Source: Maledivibacter halophilus (GTDB lineage: Bacteria; Bacillota; Clostridia; Peptostreptococcales; Caminicellaceae). Taken from it: DNA of 64,000 nucleotides. The stretch is taken from the NCBI RefSeq assembly GCF_900167445.1, contig NZ_FUZT01000004.1:124001-188000 (forward strand). The letters are read 5' to 3'. A model generated the notes under the pieces. The model worked only from the letters and a program-made list of their open reading frames with translations. It did not search any database and was not told the DNA's origin. Every line of letters begins with the position of its first letter. The first letter of the stretch is position 1. The position numbers and the translations under genes are program-made. Below, one piece after another: positions 1 through 8,574 of this stretch.

Positions 1-597
1 AATATGGGGTTAGCTAAGGAAATGGGGTATGACTATGGCTTAAGTCCAGGTCTTGAGATGTTTAAACTATGTAAAGAGGCAGGAGTAAAGGAACTTACAT
101 ATTATGGTTTTACTACCGATAATACTAAACGACCAAAGCAGCAAACTGAAGCCTTTACTAAAGCTTGTGTGAAAGCTGTTGAAATGCTTTCTAAGGAAGA
201 TGCGTCTTTACTTGTAGTTGGGAATACTGAATCTCCAGTATTCCCAAGAGAATTGAAAGCTTATACAAAAAGAAAGACATTTGGTAATGGAGGTATAAAG
301 GTTAATTTTCTCGTGAATTATGGCTGGCACTGGGATTTAGAAAACCTATTTTTAGAAGGTGATAAGGAAAAGAAGGGTAAGAAAAATATAATGGATTCAA
401 TCTATACATCTGACATAAGTAGAGTTGATCTAATAATAAGATGGGGTGGTAGAAGGAGATTGAGTGGTTTTTTACCTGTTCAATCAATATATTCAGACTT
501 TTATGTTATCGATGACTTTTGGCCAGATTTTAAACCAGACCATTTTTATAATGCTTTGAAATGGTATGAAAATCAGGATATAACCTTGGGAGGGTAA
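1..597 (+). CDS. uppS: cis-prenyltransferase (undecaprenyl diphosphate synthase family), 5'-truncated
   Basis: The reading frame is open from the first base, so the gene starts upstream of the window; 198 codons are visible. The family condenses isopentenyl diphosphate onto an allylic diphosphate to make the C55 cell-wall lipid carrier. Seen: YGFTTDNTKRP, matching the family's YAFSTENWKRP block, and near the C-terminus RWGGRRRLSGFLPVQ followed by SDFYVIDDFWPDF, matching RTSGEQRLSNFLLWQ and the LWPDF block. The first visible residues (NMGLAKEMG) sit where GNGRWAKKRG is usual, so the DGN catalytic part lies mostly off the window. Several normally invariant positions differ (TSGEQR is WGGRRR), so this is a divergent paralogue. 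Its substrate or chain length may differ from housekeeping UppS. Confidence 0.75.
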   Translation, partial: NMGLAKEMGYDYGLSPGLEMFKLCKEAGVKELTYYGFTTDNTKRPKQQTEAFTKACVKAVEMLSKEDASLLVVGNTESPVFPRELKAYTKRKTFGNGGIKVNFLVNYGWHWDLENLFLEGDKEKKGKKNIMDSIYTSDISRVDLIIRWGGRRRLSGFLPVQSIYSDFYVIDDFWPDFKPDHFYNALKWYENQDITLGG

Positions 598-615
598 AAA
601 AAGTTCAAAGTTCAA

Positions 616-758
616 AGTTGTAAGTTCTAAGGAATAGGTTATTCTTTTAAGGTAATACAAAATACTTGTAAAAATGTAAAGTACAATGTTAGTAAAATAT
701 AAGGTTAGCATTACTTGTTATTCTTAAAAGAATGACTAAACACTTAGAACTTTCAACT
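616..758. repeat. Long imperfect hairpin between convergent genes
   Basis: Outer arms AGTTGTAAGTTCTAAG (616-631) and CTTAGAACTTTCAACT (743-758) pair at 15 of 16 positions. Inner arms ATTCTTTTAAG (641-651) and CTTAAAAGAAT (723-733) pair perfectly. The spacer between the prenyltransferase and nitroreductase genes can therefore fold into one long hairpin. It may be a bidirectional terminator or the remnant of a palindromic mobile repeat; no coding potential is seen. Confidence 0.6.
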
Positions 759-782
759 TAGAACTACAAAAGCATTTTTGCA

Positions 783-1421
783 CTATTCTATAATAGTTAA
801 AACTTCTTCAAGAGGTTTTCTTTTAGGACTTTTTAGTTCTGATTCTTCAGGAACTCCTAGAGGGGTTAATGCAGCTAAGAAGAAACCTTCTTTTTTGAGA
901 CCAACATATTCTTCGATTTCTTTACTTGCATAATTTGTACTAGTCATCCAACATCCACCATAGCCCGTATTAGCTGCAGCTAACAATAGATTTTCCATGG
1001 CGGCAGCAATATTTTGTATATCAGTAGCTGGTCTTAGAAGATTATGTATTTCTTCACTTGAAGCTCCTTTAGCTTTTAATAGATCTAGTGCTGTAAAAGA
1101 ATAAGGACCTGCATAAATTAATATAAGAACAGGTGCATTTCTAAATAATGTAGAGTATTTTAAGTATTTAGTAAAGGTCTTTTTCATACGTTCATTTTCA
1201 GCATAACTAGCTAGTTCAGCATTTTTTCTTTCTACTATTTTTGCAATTTCCTCAATTTTTTCTTTGTTTTTAATAACAACAAAATGCCAGTTTTGAAGGT
1301 TTTTACCTGAAGGAGCATATGTAGCTGCTTTGATCAATTCCTTTATATCCTCAGTTGGAACATCAATATCTTTAAATTTTCGGATGCTGTGTCTCTTATA
1401 AATGAAATCTAATTTACTCAA
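783..1421 (-). CDS. Nitroreductase family protein (FMN-dependent)
   Basis: A 212-aa flavoprotein of the nitroreductase fold, which reduces nitro compounds, quinones or flavins with NAD(P)H in the cytoplasm. Seen: the N-terminal RHSIRKFKD motif (R-x-S-x-R-x-F) that contacts FMN phosphate, APSGKNLQNWHFVVI for the flavin-binding loop, the central AAMENLLLAAANTGYGGCWM helix, and a C-terminal LGVPEESELKSPKRKPLEEV typical of the family. Length is normal. The start has an AGGAGG-like site just upstream (minus strand). It stands alone, convergent with the prenyltransferase. The physiological substrate cannot be told from sequence. Confidence 0.88.
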   Translation of the reverse strand: MSKLDFIYKRHSIRKFKDIDVPTEDIKELIKAATYAPSGKNLQNWHFVVIKNKEKIEEIAKIVERKNAELASYAENERMKKTFTKYLKYSTLFRNAPVLILIYAGPYSFTALDLLKAKGASSEEIHNLLRPATDIQNIAAAMENLLLAAANTGYGGCWMTSTNYASKEIEEYVGLKKEGFFLAALTPLGVPEESELKSPKRKPLEEVLTIIE

Positions 1422-1541
1422 CTGTGAACCTCCTAATATGTTTATTTTAATTTGATTTATTTTATATTATACCCTAATATGTAAGATAGTAAATGCTAAA
1501 ATTATAATTTGTAAATTTAGAAAGATTTCATCGCATAAAAA

Positions 1542-1579
1542 ATAGCTTTAAATTTCAGATAATTGAAATTTAAAGCTAT
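1542..1579 (-). terminator. Rho-independent terminator of nhaC
   Basis: Perfect 16-bp arms ATAGCTTTAAATTTCA and TGAAATTTAAAGCTAT with a 6-base loop. Read on the minus strand the stem is followed by a run of T, directly after the nhaC stop codon. Confidence 0.85.
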
Positions 1580-1596
1580 AAATGATTATATATTTT

Positions 1597-3012
1597 TTAT
1601 GCAGTATGCTCATTTTCTTTAGAAGAGCCATTATCAATCCTTTCCATTGTAATTCCCGTATATCCATAGAAAATAGATACTATTGGATTAATAAGATTAA
1701 GGAATGCATATGGTAAATAAGCAAAAGGGTGTACTCCTAATGTTTGCCACATGAAACTACCACATGTGTTCCACGGAATAAGAGGTGAACTTAATGTACC
1801 AGAATCTTCAAGTACTCTTGATAAGTTCTTTGGGTGTAACCCCTTTTCATCATAAATGTCCTTATACATTCTACCAGGGATTACAATTGATAAATATTGA
1901 TCTCCTGCTATTAAGTTCATTGCTATTGAAGTGAGAATTGTAGATAGAATAATTGATCCTGTACTATTAGCATATTTTAATATCTGTTTAGCGATAGCAT
2001 GAAGCATACCTGACTTTTCCATTATGCCACCAAAGGCCATTGCACATAGAATAAGAGATACTGTCCACATCATACTATCTAATCCACCACGTGTTAAAAG
2101 ATTGTCAATGGATTCTAATCCAGTATTTGATTCAAATCCATAATGTGCCGCATTAATAATATCTGACATTCCTGCACCTTGAAAAATAGTGGCAAAAACA
2201 CCACCTATAACTGTACCACCAATTAGTCCTGGGATTGCGGGTATTTTTAATATTACCATACCAATAACAAGTATTGGTGGAATTAATAGAAGGGGTGAAA
2301 TAGTGAACTGGCCTGTTAAGCCATCTAAGATAACATTTATAGAAGCTGTATCCATATTGTTTCCGGCATATTTAAATCCTAATATTCCAAATAATATAAG
2401 AGATATAATTAAACTTGGACCTGTAGTATAGATCATATGTCTTATGTGATCAAATAGGTCGGATCCTGCCATTGAAGGGGCAAGGTTTGTTGTATCAGAA
2501 AGTGGTGACATCTTGTCGCCAAAATAGGCTCCTGAGATAATTGCACCTGCAACAATTTCTAAAGGTATTTCTAGACCTTGTCCAATACCTATAAGTGCAA
2601 TACCAACCGTTCCAGCAGTAGTCCAAGAACTACCTGTGGCTAGAGAAACCACTGCACAAATTAAAGTGGTTGCAACTAAAAATATACCCGGTGATAAAAT
2701 TTGTAAACCGTAATATATCATTGTAGGTACCACACCAGAAAGAATCCAGGTACCAATAATCATTCCTATAATCATTAGAATCAAAATAGCAGACATGGAC
2801 ATTTTAATAGTCTCTACTACACCATTTTCAAGTTCATTCCACTGATATCCTGATTTCATAGCAACAAGGGCTGCAACTCCTGCCGATGCGAGAATTGGTA
2901 TATGAGGATCTCCCTCAAATTTTTGTAGAGTAAAGAATAATGATATTACTAAAAAAATTACTGGAATCAGTGCTTGAAAGATAGTGATTTCTTTTTTTGC
3001 TCTTGGATCCAT
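1597..3012 (-). CDS. nhaC: Na+/H+ antiporter, NhaC family
   Basis: A 471-aa integral membrane protein with about ten to twelve hydrophobic segments. NhaC-type antiporters exchange sodium for protons (some family members exchange organic acid pairs such as malate/lactate). Seen: the family block GAYFGDKMSPLSDTTNLAPS and the repeated, inverted-like block AGDQYLSIVIPGRMYKD / LEDSGTLSSPLIPWNTC, plus SLATGSSWTTAGTVG. Length and segment pattern match the family. It is monocistronic, with a strong terminator behind it and a 760-bp gap in front. The transported ion cannot be decided from sequence alone. Confidence 0.88.
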   Translation of the reverse strand: MDPRAKKEITIFQALIPVIFLVISLFFTLQKFEGDPHIPILASAGVAALVAMKSGYQWNELENGVVETIKMSMSAILILMIIGMIIGTWILSGVVPTMIYYGLQILSPGIFLVATTLICAVVSLATGSSWTTAGTVGIALIGIGQGLEIPLEIVAGAIISGAYFGDKMSPLSDTTNLAPSMAGSDLFDHIRHMIYTTGPSLIISLILFGILGFKYAGNNMDTASINVILDGLTGQFTISPLLLIPPILVIGMVILKIPAIPGLIGGTVIGGVFATIFQGAGMSDIINAAHYGFESNTGLESIDNLLTRGGLDSMMWTVSLILCAMAFGGIMEKSGMLHAIAKQILKYANSTGSIILSTILTSIAMNLIAGDQYLSIVIPGRMYKDIYDEKGLHPKNLSRVLEDSGTLSSPLIPWNTCGSFMWQTLGVHPFAYLPYAFLNLINPIVSIFYGYTGITMERIDNGSSKENEHTA

Positions 3013-3112
3013 AATATTCCTCCCTGTATTATGCTATTGTCAGAACTTACGTAAAATTATTAAGCCTTAAGTTATTATTTGATTACAAGACTTATTTAAA
3101 AGATAATCATTT

Positions 3113-3211
3113 AAGTAAATTACATAATTACCTTTTTGAAAAACTAGCTAATGTATATTTCTTTAAAATTTTTAAAGCTATATGATCAAAATATATATTA
3201 TCCTAATAACT
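3113..3211 (+). repeat. Dispersed palindromic repeat, degenerate copy 1
   Basis: Begins AAGTAAATTACATAATTACC and continues with GAAAAACTAGCTA, clearly related to the copy directly after it, with which it forms a tandem pair. It is the most diverged of the long copies. Confidence 0.6.
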
Positions 3212-3330
3212 GAGCAAATTGCATAATCACCTCTTCAAAAAACTAACTACCACATATTGTTTTGAAATCTCCGAAGCTATACCATATATATTATGCAATT
3301 TTGCCAAATTAGAATTATACATTTTCCTCA
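3212..3330 (+). repeat. Dispersed palindromic repeat, copy 2
   Basis: Starts GAGCAAATTGCATAAT, contains AAAACTAACTACCACATATT, ATTATGCAATTTTGCC and ends ATTTTCCTCA. It aligns end to end with the copies at 37532-37650 and 53204-53329. Confidence 0.8.
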
Positions 3331-3773
3331 TTCTATTAAATATTAATTAGTGTTTAATTAATTAGAAGTTTTAAAAAATAGATTTGATAATGATTTGATA
3401 TTATTTATAATTTGAATAGTGAAAAGTAAGTTTTACTAAATATTTTATTTAAAATTTGATTTTTAGATTGAAAATTTACGTAAGCACTGAAATTATTATA
3501 ACACAAAAGTCGAAAAACATCAAATTATGTCGAAATGCTAAACTGTACAAGTTAGTTTTTTCAAGGGTTTAACTATTGTTTATAAATTTTAATCGTTATT
3601 AAAATATTTGTATATGGTTCTTTTGCAAAGAAAGTTGATATATTTTTTTACTAAGATTTAACTTAGTTTTAAAATGGATTTAATTTAAATATCTTATTAT
3701 ATAATTAGAAGTTTATTAGATAGTACATATTTTGTTTAAATGATACTATTTGAACAGAAGAAAGGAGGATTTT

Positions 3774-4361
3774 ATGATTGAATTAAATTTATGTATTGAT
3801 ATTGATGGAACAGTAACTACACCCTATTATTGGATAAAATATGCTAATAATCACTTTAATACTAATGTAAAACCAGAGGATGTAAATGAATATGAAATAC
3901 ACAATGTTCTAGGTGTATCTAGGAAAGAATATATGGAATTTTATAAGAATATAGGTGAGTTAATGCATAGCAAAGCAAAATTGAGAAGTAGAGCAAAGAG
4001 GGTACTATATAAATTATCTTTATATCACAATATATTTTATGTAACAGCTAGAGAAGAAAGAATGACAAAAGTAACCTACTCTTGGATAAGTAAAAGAAAT
4101 TTGCCTTGTAACGGACTATGTCTTTTAGGAAGTCATCACAAAGTCCAAAAGGCTAAAGAATTAAACTGCGATATATTTATTGAAGACAGGTATGAGAATG
4201 CATTAGAACTTTTTAATGCGGGCTTTAAGGTATTGCTAATAGATTGTAATTATAATAGATATCCTATTCCAAAAGAGATAATACGGGTTAAAGGCTGGGA
4301 TAGTATATATGAAGAAATAGAAAAATATTACTACGAAAAAATAAAATTAGATGTAGCATAA
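3774..4361 (+). CDS. 5'(3')-deoxyribonucleotidase-like HAD phosphatase (NT5C family)
   Basis: A 195-aa HAD-superfamily protein of the NT5C / YqfW-like group, which dephosphorylates nucleoside monophosphates. Seen: motif I LCIDIDGTVTTP with the D-x-D pair near the N-terminus, motif II FYVTAREER, and motif III/IV CDIFIEDRYENA with the metal-binding aspartate. I place the start at the ATG at 3774, seven bases after AAAGGAGG, rather than at an upstream TTG (3750) with no ribosome site; this also puts D-x-D at the normal distance from the N-terminus. It is monocistronic, with a terminator immediately after the stop. The substrate is not provable here. Confidence 0.75.
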   Translation: MIELNLCIDIDGTVTTPYYWIKYANNHFNTNVKPEDVNEYEIHNVLGVSRKEYMEFYKNIGELMHSKAKLRSRAKRVLYKLSLYHNIFYVTAREERMTKVTYSWISKRNLPCNGLCLLGSHHKVQKAKELNCDIFIEDRYENALELFNAGFKVLLIDCNYNRYPIPKEIIRVKGWDSIYEEIEKYYYEKIKLDVA

Positions 4362-4385
4362 GAGCCTTTGGGGGTTCTTTTTTTG
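4360..4385 (+). terminator. Terminator after the nucleotidase gene
   Basis: A short GC-rich stem AAGAGCC / GGTTCTT followed by seven T residues, overlapping the stop codon. Confidence 0.75.
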
Positions 4386-4457
4386 TTTCCATAAATATTT
4401 TTTTTGTTTATGGGAAAATTTATCTTATATACAATATTAAAGAATGTAGGTGATATT

Positions 4458-5417
4458 TTGAGAATTAACTTTGGATATGTGGCTATGTCTATGATGATTA
4501 AAGACTGCTCTCCATCTAAAACTGTAACTGCTAAATACCTAAATAAAATTGAAGATGAAGAAGTAAGACTATTTAAACTTAGATCCCTTGCCAAAACAAA
4601 TATTCAAAATACCCAAAGGCTTTTTTATCATAATAAAGCTCATGATATAAAAATGTATAGACTTACTTCAAAATTAATTCCCCTTGCCACCCATCCCCTT
4701 ACTCAAGATTGGGATTGGTTTGCCGATGTAAAAGATGATTTAAGGTCTTTAGGAAATTATGCAAATGAAAATAATTTTAGAATAAGCGCCCATCCTGATC
4801 ACTATACACTATTGAATTCACCGAAAGAAGATGTTCTACAATCTTCCTTTAAGGATTTAGATTATCATTATAAAATATTTAAAGGAATGGGACTAGATAC
4901 TTCTGCAAAATTAATATTACATATTGGTGGGAAATATAAAGATAAAGAAAGCTCAATAGATAGATTTATTAAAAATTATAATAATTTACCTATGCATCTT
5001 AAAGAAATACTAATACTAGAAAATGATGATAAAGTTTATACAGCTAAAGAAGTTCTAAATATTTGTCAAAAGGTTAATGTGCCTATGGTTTTAGATATCC
5101 ATCATCATTGGTGTAATAATAATGGAGAAGATTTATCGGATTTTATAGCTGATATTTTTAATACATGGGAATATGAAAGAGTTCCACCTAAGATTCATCT
5201 TTCTAGTCCCAAGGATAAAAAGAATTTTAGAAGTCACGCAGATAATATTGATAAAGATTTTTTCCTTGAATTTTTAAATAAAACAAAAAAGTTGAATAAT
5301 AATTTTGATGTAATGATAGAAGCCAAAAATAAGGATTTAGCTCTTTTTAATTTAATGAAGGATTTAGAAAGTGTTCCTCAAATAAAAATATTAGATCAAG
5401 CTTCTATTGAATATTAA
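4458..5417 (+). CDS. uvsE: UV damage endonuclease UvsE
   Basis: A 319-aa TIM-barrel endonuclease that nicks DNA 5' of UV photoproducts and other lesions, starting an alternative excision repair. Seen: INFGYVAMSMM at the N-terminus, NTQRLFYHNKAHDIKMYRLT, PLATHP, ISAHPDHYTLLNSP, LILHIGGKYKDKESS, LENDDKVYTAKEVL, VLDIHHHW, KIHLSSPKD and MIEAKNKD. These are the conserved metal-ligand and barrel blocks of the family (compare HPNQFTLFTSP, INIHIGG, FDFHH and MIEAKQKD in the Bacillus enzyme). I choose the TTG at 4458, preceded by TAGGTG. The longer frame (from TTG 4404) adds a hydrophobic stretch unlike the family. It stands alone. Confidence 0.9.
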   Translation: MRINFGYVAMSMMIKDCSPSKTVTAKYLNKIEDEEVRLFKLRSLAKTNIQNTQRLFYHNKAHDIKMYRLTSKLIPLATHPLTQDWDWFADVKDDLRSLGNYANENNFRISAHPDHYTLLNSPKEDVLQSSFKDLDYHYKIFKGMGLDTSAKLILHIGGKYKDKESSIDRFIKNYNNLPMHLKEILILENDDKVYTAKEVLNICQKVNVPMVLDIHHHWCNNNGEDLSDFIADIFNTWEYERVPPKIHLSSPKDKKNFRSHADNIDKDFFLEFLNKTKKLNNNFDVMIEAKNKDLALFNLMKDLESVPQIKILDQASIEY

Positions 5418-5534
5418 ATCAAATTGTTGGGAATAAAATGTCTAAAATATTTTGTTTAAAATTAGACGAATTAGGGACGTGCGGATATTAAAATAATAGT
5501 AAGAAGAATAAAAATAATTATAAAATAAATTAAA

Positions 5535-5584
5535 TGAGAAAATTGTGTATGTGATTGTATTAAATTAAACATGCAATTTTCTCA
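5535..5584 (+). promoter_or_regulatory. Hairpin in the hutU leader
   Basis: Perfect 11-bp arms TGAGAAAATTG and CAATTTTCTCA separated by 28 bases, ending ten bases before the hutU ribosome site. There is no T-run, so it is not a terminator as drawn. It could be an operator pair or a leader stem affecting translation. No function is assignable. Confidence 0.4.
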
Positions 5585-5604
5585 AGTGTAAAAGGGGTGT
5601 TATA

Positions 5605-7638
5605 ATGATAAATAATATGGATGTATCTAAGGCTATGACAATCAAATTGGATTCAGTACTACCAGAGTATCCAGAATTTGAAAAGGGTATAAGACGTGCA
5701 CCAAAAAGAGAATTTACCTTGACTAAGGAGGAAACAGAACTTGCACTAAAAAATGCTCTTCGCTATGTTCCAGAAGAGCTTCATGAGAAACTGGCACCGG
5801 AGTTTTTGGATGAACTTTTAACAAAGGGAAGGATATATGGATACCGTTTTCGTCCAAAAGGACATATCAAGGGAAAGCCAATTGATGAATATGAGGGGAA
5901 ATGCATAGAAGGAAAAGCTTTTCAAGTAATGATAGATAATAATTTAGATTTTGATATTGCATTATACCCTTATGAATTAGTTACTTACGGTGAAACGGGA
6001 AGGGTATGTCAAAATTGGATGCAGTATAGACTTATAAAAAAATACTTGCAAGAGCTTACAAGAGACCAAACATTAGTAATTGCATCAGGTCATCCATTAG
6101 GCTTGTTTCATTCAAAGCCTGAAGCACCAAGAGTTGTTATTACAAATGGTTTAATGATTGGAATGTTTGATGATCCAGATAACTTCAATAGAGCTGCAGC
6201 CTTAGGGGTTGCCAACTATGGACAAATGACTGCTGGTGGTTGGATGTATATTGGACCTCAAGGTATAGTTCATGGAACATATAGTACAATTCTTAACGCT
6301 GGAAGAATAAAGCTTGGAGTTCCAAAGGATGGGGACTTAAGAGGAAAATTATTTGTAACATCTGGTCTTGGAGGCATGAGTGGAGCTCAAGGTAAAGCTG
6401 TGGAAATAGCCAATGGAGTAGGTATTATTGCTGAAGTTGATTACTCTAGAATTGAAACAAGATATTCACAGGGATGGGTAAGTAAAATAACTAAAACGCC
6501 TGAGGAAGCATTTAGCTTGGCAAAGAAATATATGGAAAAAGAAGAAGCTTGTGCAATTGCCTTTTGTGGAAATATTGTGGACCTACTTGAGTATGCAGCC
6601 CAAAATGATGTTCATATAGATTTATTATCCGATCAAACTTCCTGCCATGAGGTTTATTCTGGAGGATATTGTCCACAAGGAATTACATTTGAAGAAAGAA
6701 CAGAGTTATTGGAGAAAGATAGGTCTCAATTTACAAAATTGGTAGATAAGACTTTAAAACATCATTTTGAGCTTATAAAGAAATTAACAAATAGTGGAAC
6801 ATATTTCTTTGACTATGGTAATTCCTTTATGAAGGCTATTTATGATTCAGGAATTAAAGAAATATCTAAAAATGGTAGAGATGATAAAGATGGATTTATT
6901 TGGCCTTCTTATGTTGAAGATATATTAGGACCACAATTATTTGATTTTGGATATGGACCATTTAGATGGGTTTGCTTAAGTGGGAAACGTGAAGATTTAC
7001 TAAAAACCGATAGAGCTGCTATGGATGTAATTGATCCTAATAGAAGATATCAGGATAGAGACAATTGGGTTTGGATTAGAGATGCGGACAAAAATAAATT
7101 AGTTGTTGGAACACAGGCAAGGATTCTTTATCAAGATGCCTTGGGAAGAATGAATATAGCCCTTAAATTTAATGACATGGTTAGAAAAGGAGAAATAGGA
7201 CCTGTTATGTTAGGGCGAGACCATCATGATACTGGTGGAACTGATTCACCCTTTAGGGAAACCTCTAATATTAAGGATGGAAGTAATATCATGGCAGATC
7301 AGGCAACACAAATATTTGCAGGTAATGCTGCTAGAGGTATGAGCCTAGTTGCTCTACACAATGGCGGTGGTGTAGGAATTGGTAAATCAATTAATGGTGG
7401 ATTTGGTATGGTTTTAGATGGCAGTGATAGGGTAGACAATATTTTAAGATCTTCTATGCCTTGGGACGTAATGGGTGGAGTTGCCAGACGGGCTTGGGCA
7501 AGAAATGAAAATGCTATAAGCACTTGTGTAGAATACAATGACATTATGGCCGGAAAAGATCATATAACTATACCTTACCAACCAAAAGAAGAATTAGTAA
7601 AGAATTTAGTAAGTGAAGCTTGGGAAAAAATAAAATAA
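5605..7638 (+). CDS. hutU: Urocanate hydratase (long form)
   Basis: Second step of histidine breakdown: urocanate to 4-imidazolone-5-propionate, with tightly bound NAD+. Seen: SGLGGMSGAQGKA (residues ~253-265), the NAD-binding glycine-rich loop; QNWMQYRLIKKYL; GRDHHDTGGTDSPFRETSN; and the C-terminal block HNGGGVGIGKSINGGFGMV, all diagnostic of urocanase. At 677 aa it is about 120 residues longer than the ~555-aa Bacillus/Pseudomonas enzyme, placing it in the long-form subgroup. ATG start with AAGGGGTG upstream. First gene of a four-gene operon; the gap to ftcD is only 23 bp. Confidence 0.95.
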   Translation: MINNMDVSKAMTIKLDSVLPEYPEFEKGIRRAPKREFTLTKEETELALKNALRYVPEELHEKLAPEFLDELLTKGRIYGYRFRPKGHIKGKPIDEYEGKCIEGKAFQVMIDNNLDFDIALYPYELVTYGETGRVCQNWMQYRLIKKYLQELTRDQTLVIASGHPLGLFHSKPEAPRVVITNGLMIGMFDDPDNFNRAAALGVANYGQMTAGGWMYIGPQGIVHGTYSTILNAGRIKLGVPKDGDLRGKLFVTSGLGGMSGAQGKAVEIANGVGIIAEVDYSRIETRYSQGWVSKITKTPEEAFSLAKKYMEKEEACAIAFCGNIVDLLEYAAQNDVHIDLLSDQTSCHEVYSGGYCPQGITFEERTELLEKDRSQFTKLVDKTLKHHFELIKKLTNSGTYFFDYGNSFMKAIYDSGIKEISKNGRDDKDGFIWPSYVEDILGPQLFDFGYGPFRWVCLSGKREDLLKTDRAAMDVIDPNRRYQDRDNWVWIRDADKNKLVVGTQARILYQDALGRMNIALKFNDMVRKGEIGPVMLGRDHHDTGGTDSPFRETSNIKDGSNIMADQATQIFAGNAARGMSLVALHNGGGVGIGKSINGGFGMVLDGSDRVDNILRSSMPWDVMGGVARRAWARNENAISTCVEYNDIMAGKDHITIPYQPKEELVKNLVSEAWEKIK

Positions 7639-7661
7639 AAAGCAAAGGAGATGTTATCAAA

Positions 7662-8567
7662 ATGGCCGCGGGGAAAAAAATAGTACAATGTGTACCAAAC
7701 TTTAGTGAAGGTAGAGATTTTGATAAAATAGATAAAATAGTATCGCCCCTTAGAGGAAAAGAAGGGGTGAAGCTTTTAAACTATGAAGCAGACAAGGATT
7801 ATAATAGAGTTGTTGTAACTGTTATAGGAGAGCCTAAGGCAGTAAAAAATGCTGTTGTTGAGGCTGTAGGTGTTGCTAGTGAGGTTATTGATATGACAAA
7901 GCATGAAGGACAGCATTCGAGAATGGGTGCCAGCGATGTTGTGCCTTTTATACCAATTAAGAATATGACCATGACCGAAGCTATAGAGCTTGCAAAGGAA
8001 ACTGGTAAAGAAATCAGTGAAAAATATAATATACCTATTTTCTTATATGAAAAGGCGGCCACAAAGCCAGCAAGAGAAAATCTTGCAAAGGTTAGAAAAG
8101 GCCAATTTGAGGGAATGGCTGAAAAACTTAAAGATCCAGAATGGAAGCCGGATTTTGGTGAAGCAAAAATCCATCCAACAGCTGGAGTTACTGCAGTTGG
8201 TGCAAGAATGCCATTAGTTGCATATAATATAGATTTAGACACAGATAATATTGAAATTGCCAACAGAATTGCAAGGACCATAAGACATTCTGGTGGGGGA
8301 TATAGATTTATTAAAGCTGGTGGAGTAGAGATACCAGAAAGAAGAATAACACAGGTGACTATGAATCTTACTGATTATACTAAAACAGCAATTTACAGAG
8401 CTTTTGAAGCAGTTAAAATGGAAGCTAAAAGATATGGTGTAAATGTTTTAGGTAGTGAAATAGTAGGACTTGTACCTATGGAAGCGTTAATTGATACAGC
8501 GTCATATTATTTAGGTTTATATGGTTTCTCAATGGATAAAGTATTAGAAACTAGTTTAATGGAGTAG
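7662..8567 (+). CDS. ftcD: Glutamate formimidoyltransferase
   Basis: A 301-aa stand-alone formiminotransferase. It moves the formimino group of N-formimino-L-glutamate to tetrahydrofolate, releasing glutamate, the last carbon-skeleton step of histidine fermentation. Seen: VQCVPNFSEGRD at the N-terminus (family signature), EGQHSRMGASDVVPFIP, LYEKAATKPARENLAKVRKG, HPTAGVTAVGARMPLVAYN and ETSLME at the end. The cyclodeaminase half found fused in animals is encoded separately as fchA. I choose the ATG at 7662 after AAAGGAG. The longer frame overlaps hutU, and the nearer ATG at 7651 is out of frame. It lies in the operon between hutU and hutI. Confidence 0.95.
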   Translation: MAAGKKIVQCVPNFSEGRDFDKIDKIVSPLRGKEGVKLLNYEADKDYNRVVVTVIGEPKAVKNAVVEAVGVASEVIDMTKHEGQHSRMGASDVVPFIPIKNMTMTEAIELAKETGKEISEKYNIPIFLYEKAATKPARENLAKVRKGQFEGMAEKLKDPEWKPDFGEAKIHPTAGVTAVGARMPLVAYNIDLDTDNIEIANRIARTIRHSGGGYRFIKAGGVEIPERRITQVTMNLTDYTKTAIYRAFEAVKMEAKRYGVNVLGSEIVGLVPMEALIDTASYYLGLYGFSMDKVLETSLME

Positions 8568-8574
8568 TGATAAA

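Larger units (their letters stand above)
3013..3773. other. Gene-free interval upstream of nhaC and the nucleotidase gene
   Basis: Divergent intergenic region of about 760 bases. It holds two tandem copies of the window's palindromic repeat (3113-3330). The remainder is very AT-rich, with no open frame of note and no recognised RNA motif. It must contain the promoters of both flanking genes, but I cannot choose between the many AT-rich candidates. Confidence 0.6.

Noticed and set aside
3113..3330. CRISPR-like direct repeats
   Set aside because: There are only two diverged tandem copies, no spacer pattern and no cas genes; they belong to the dispersed palindrome family.
7799..8281. 160-codon open frame on the minus strand inside ftcD
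   Set aside because: It is a shadow of the strongly supported ftcD frame, with no ribosome site and no family motif.
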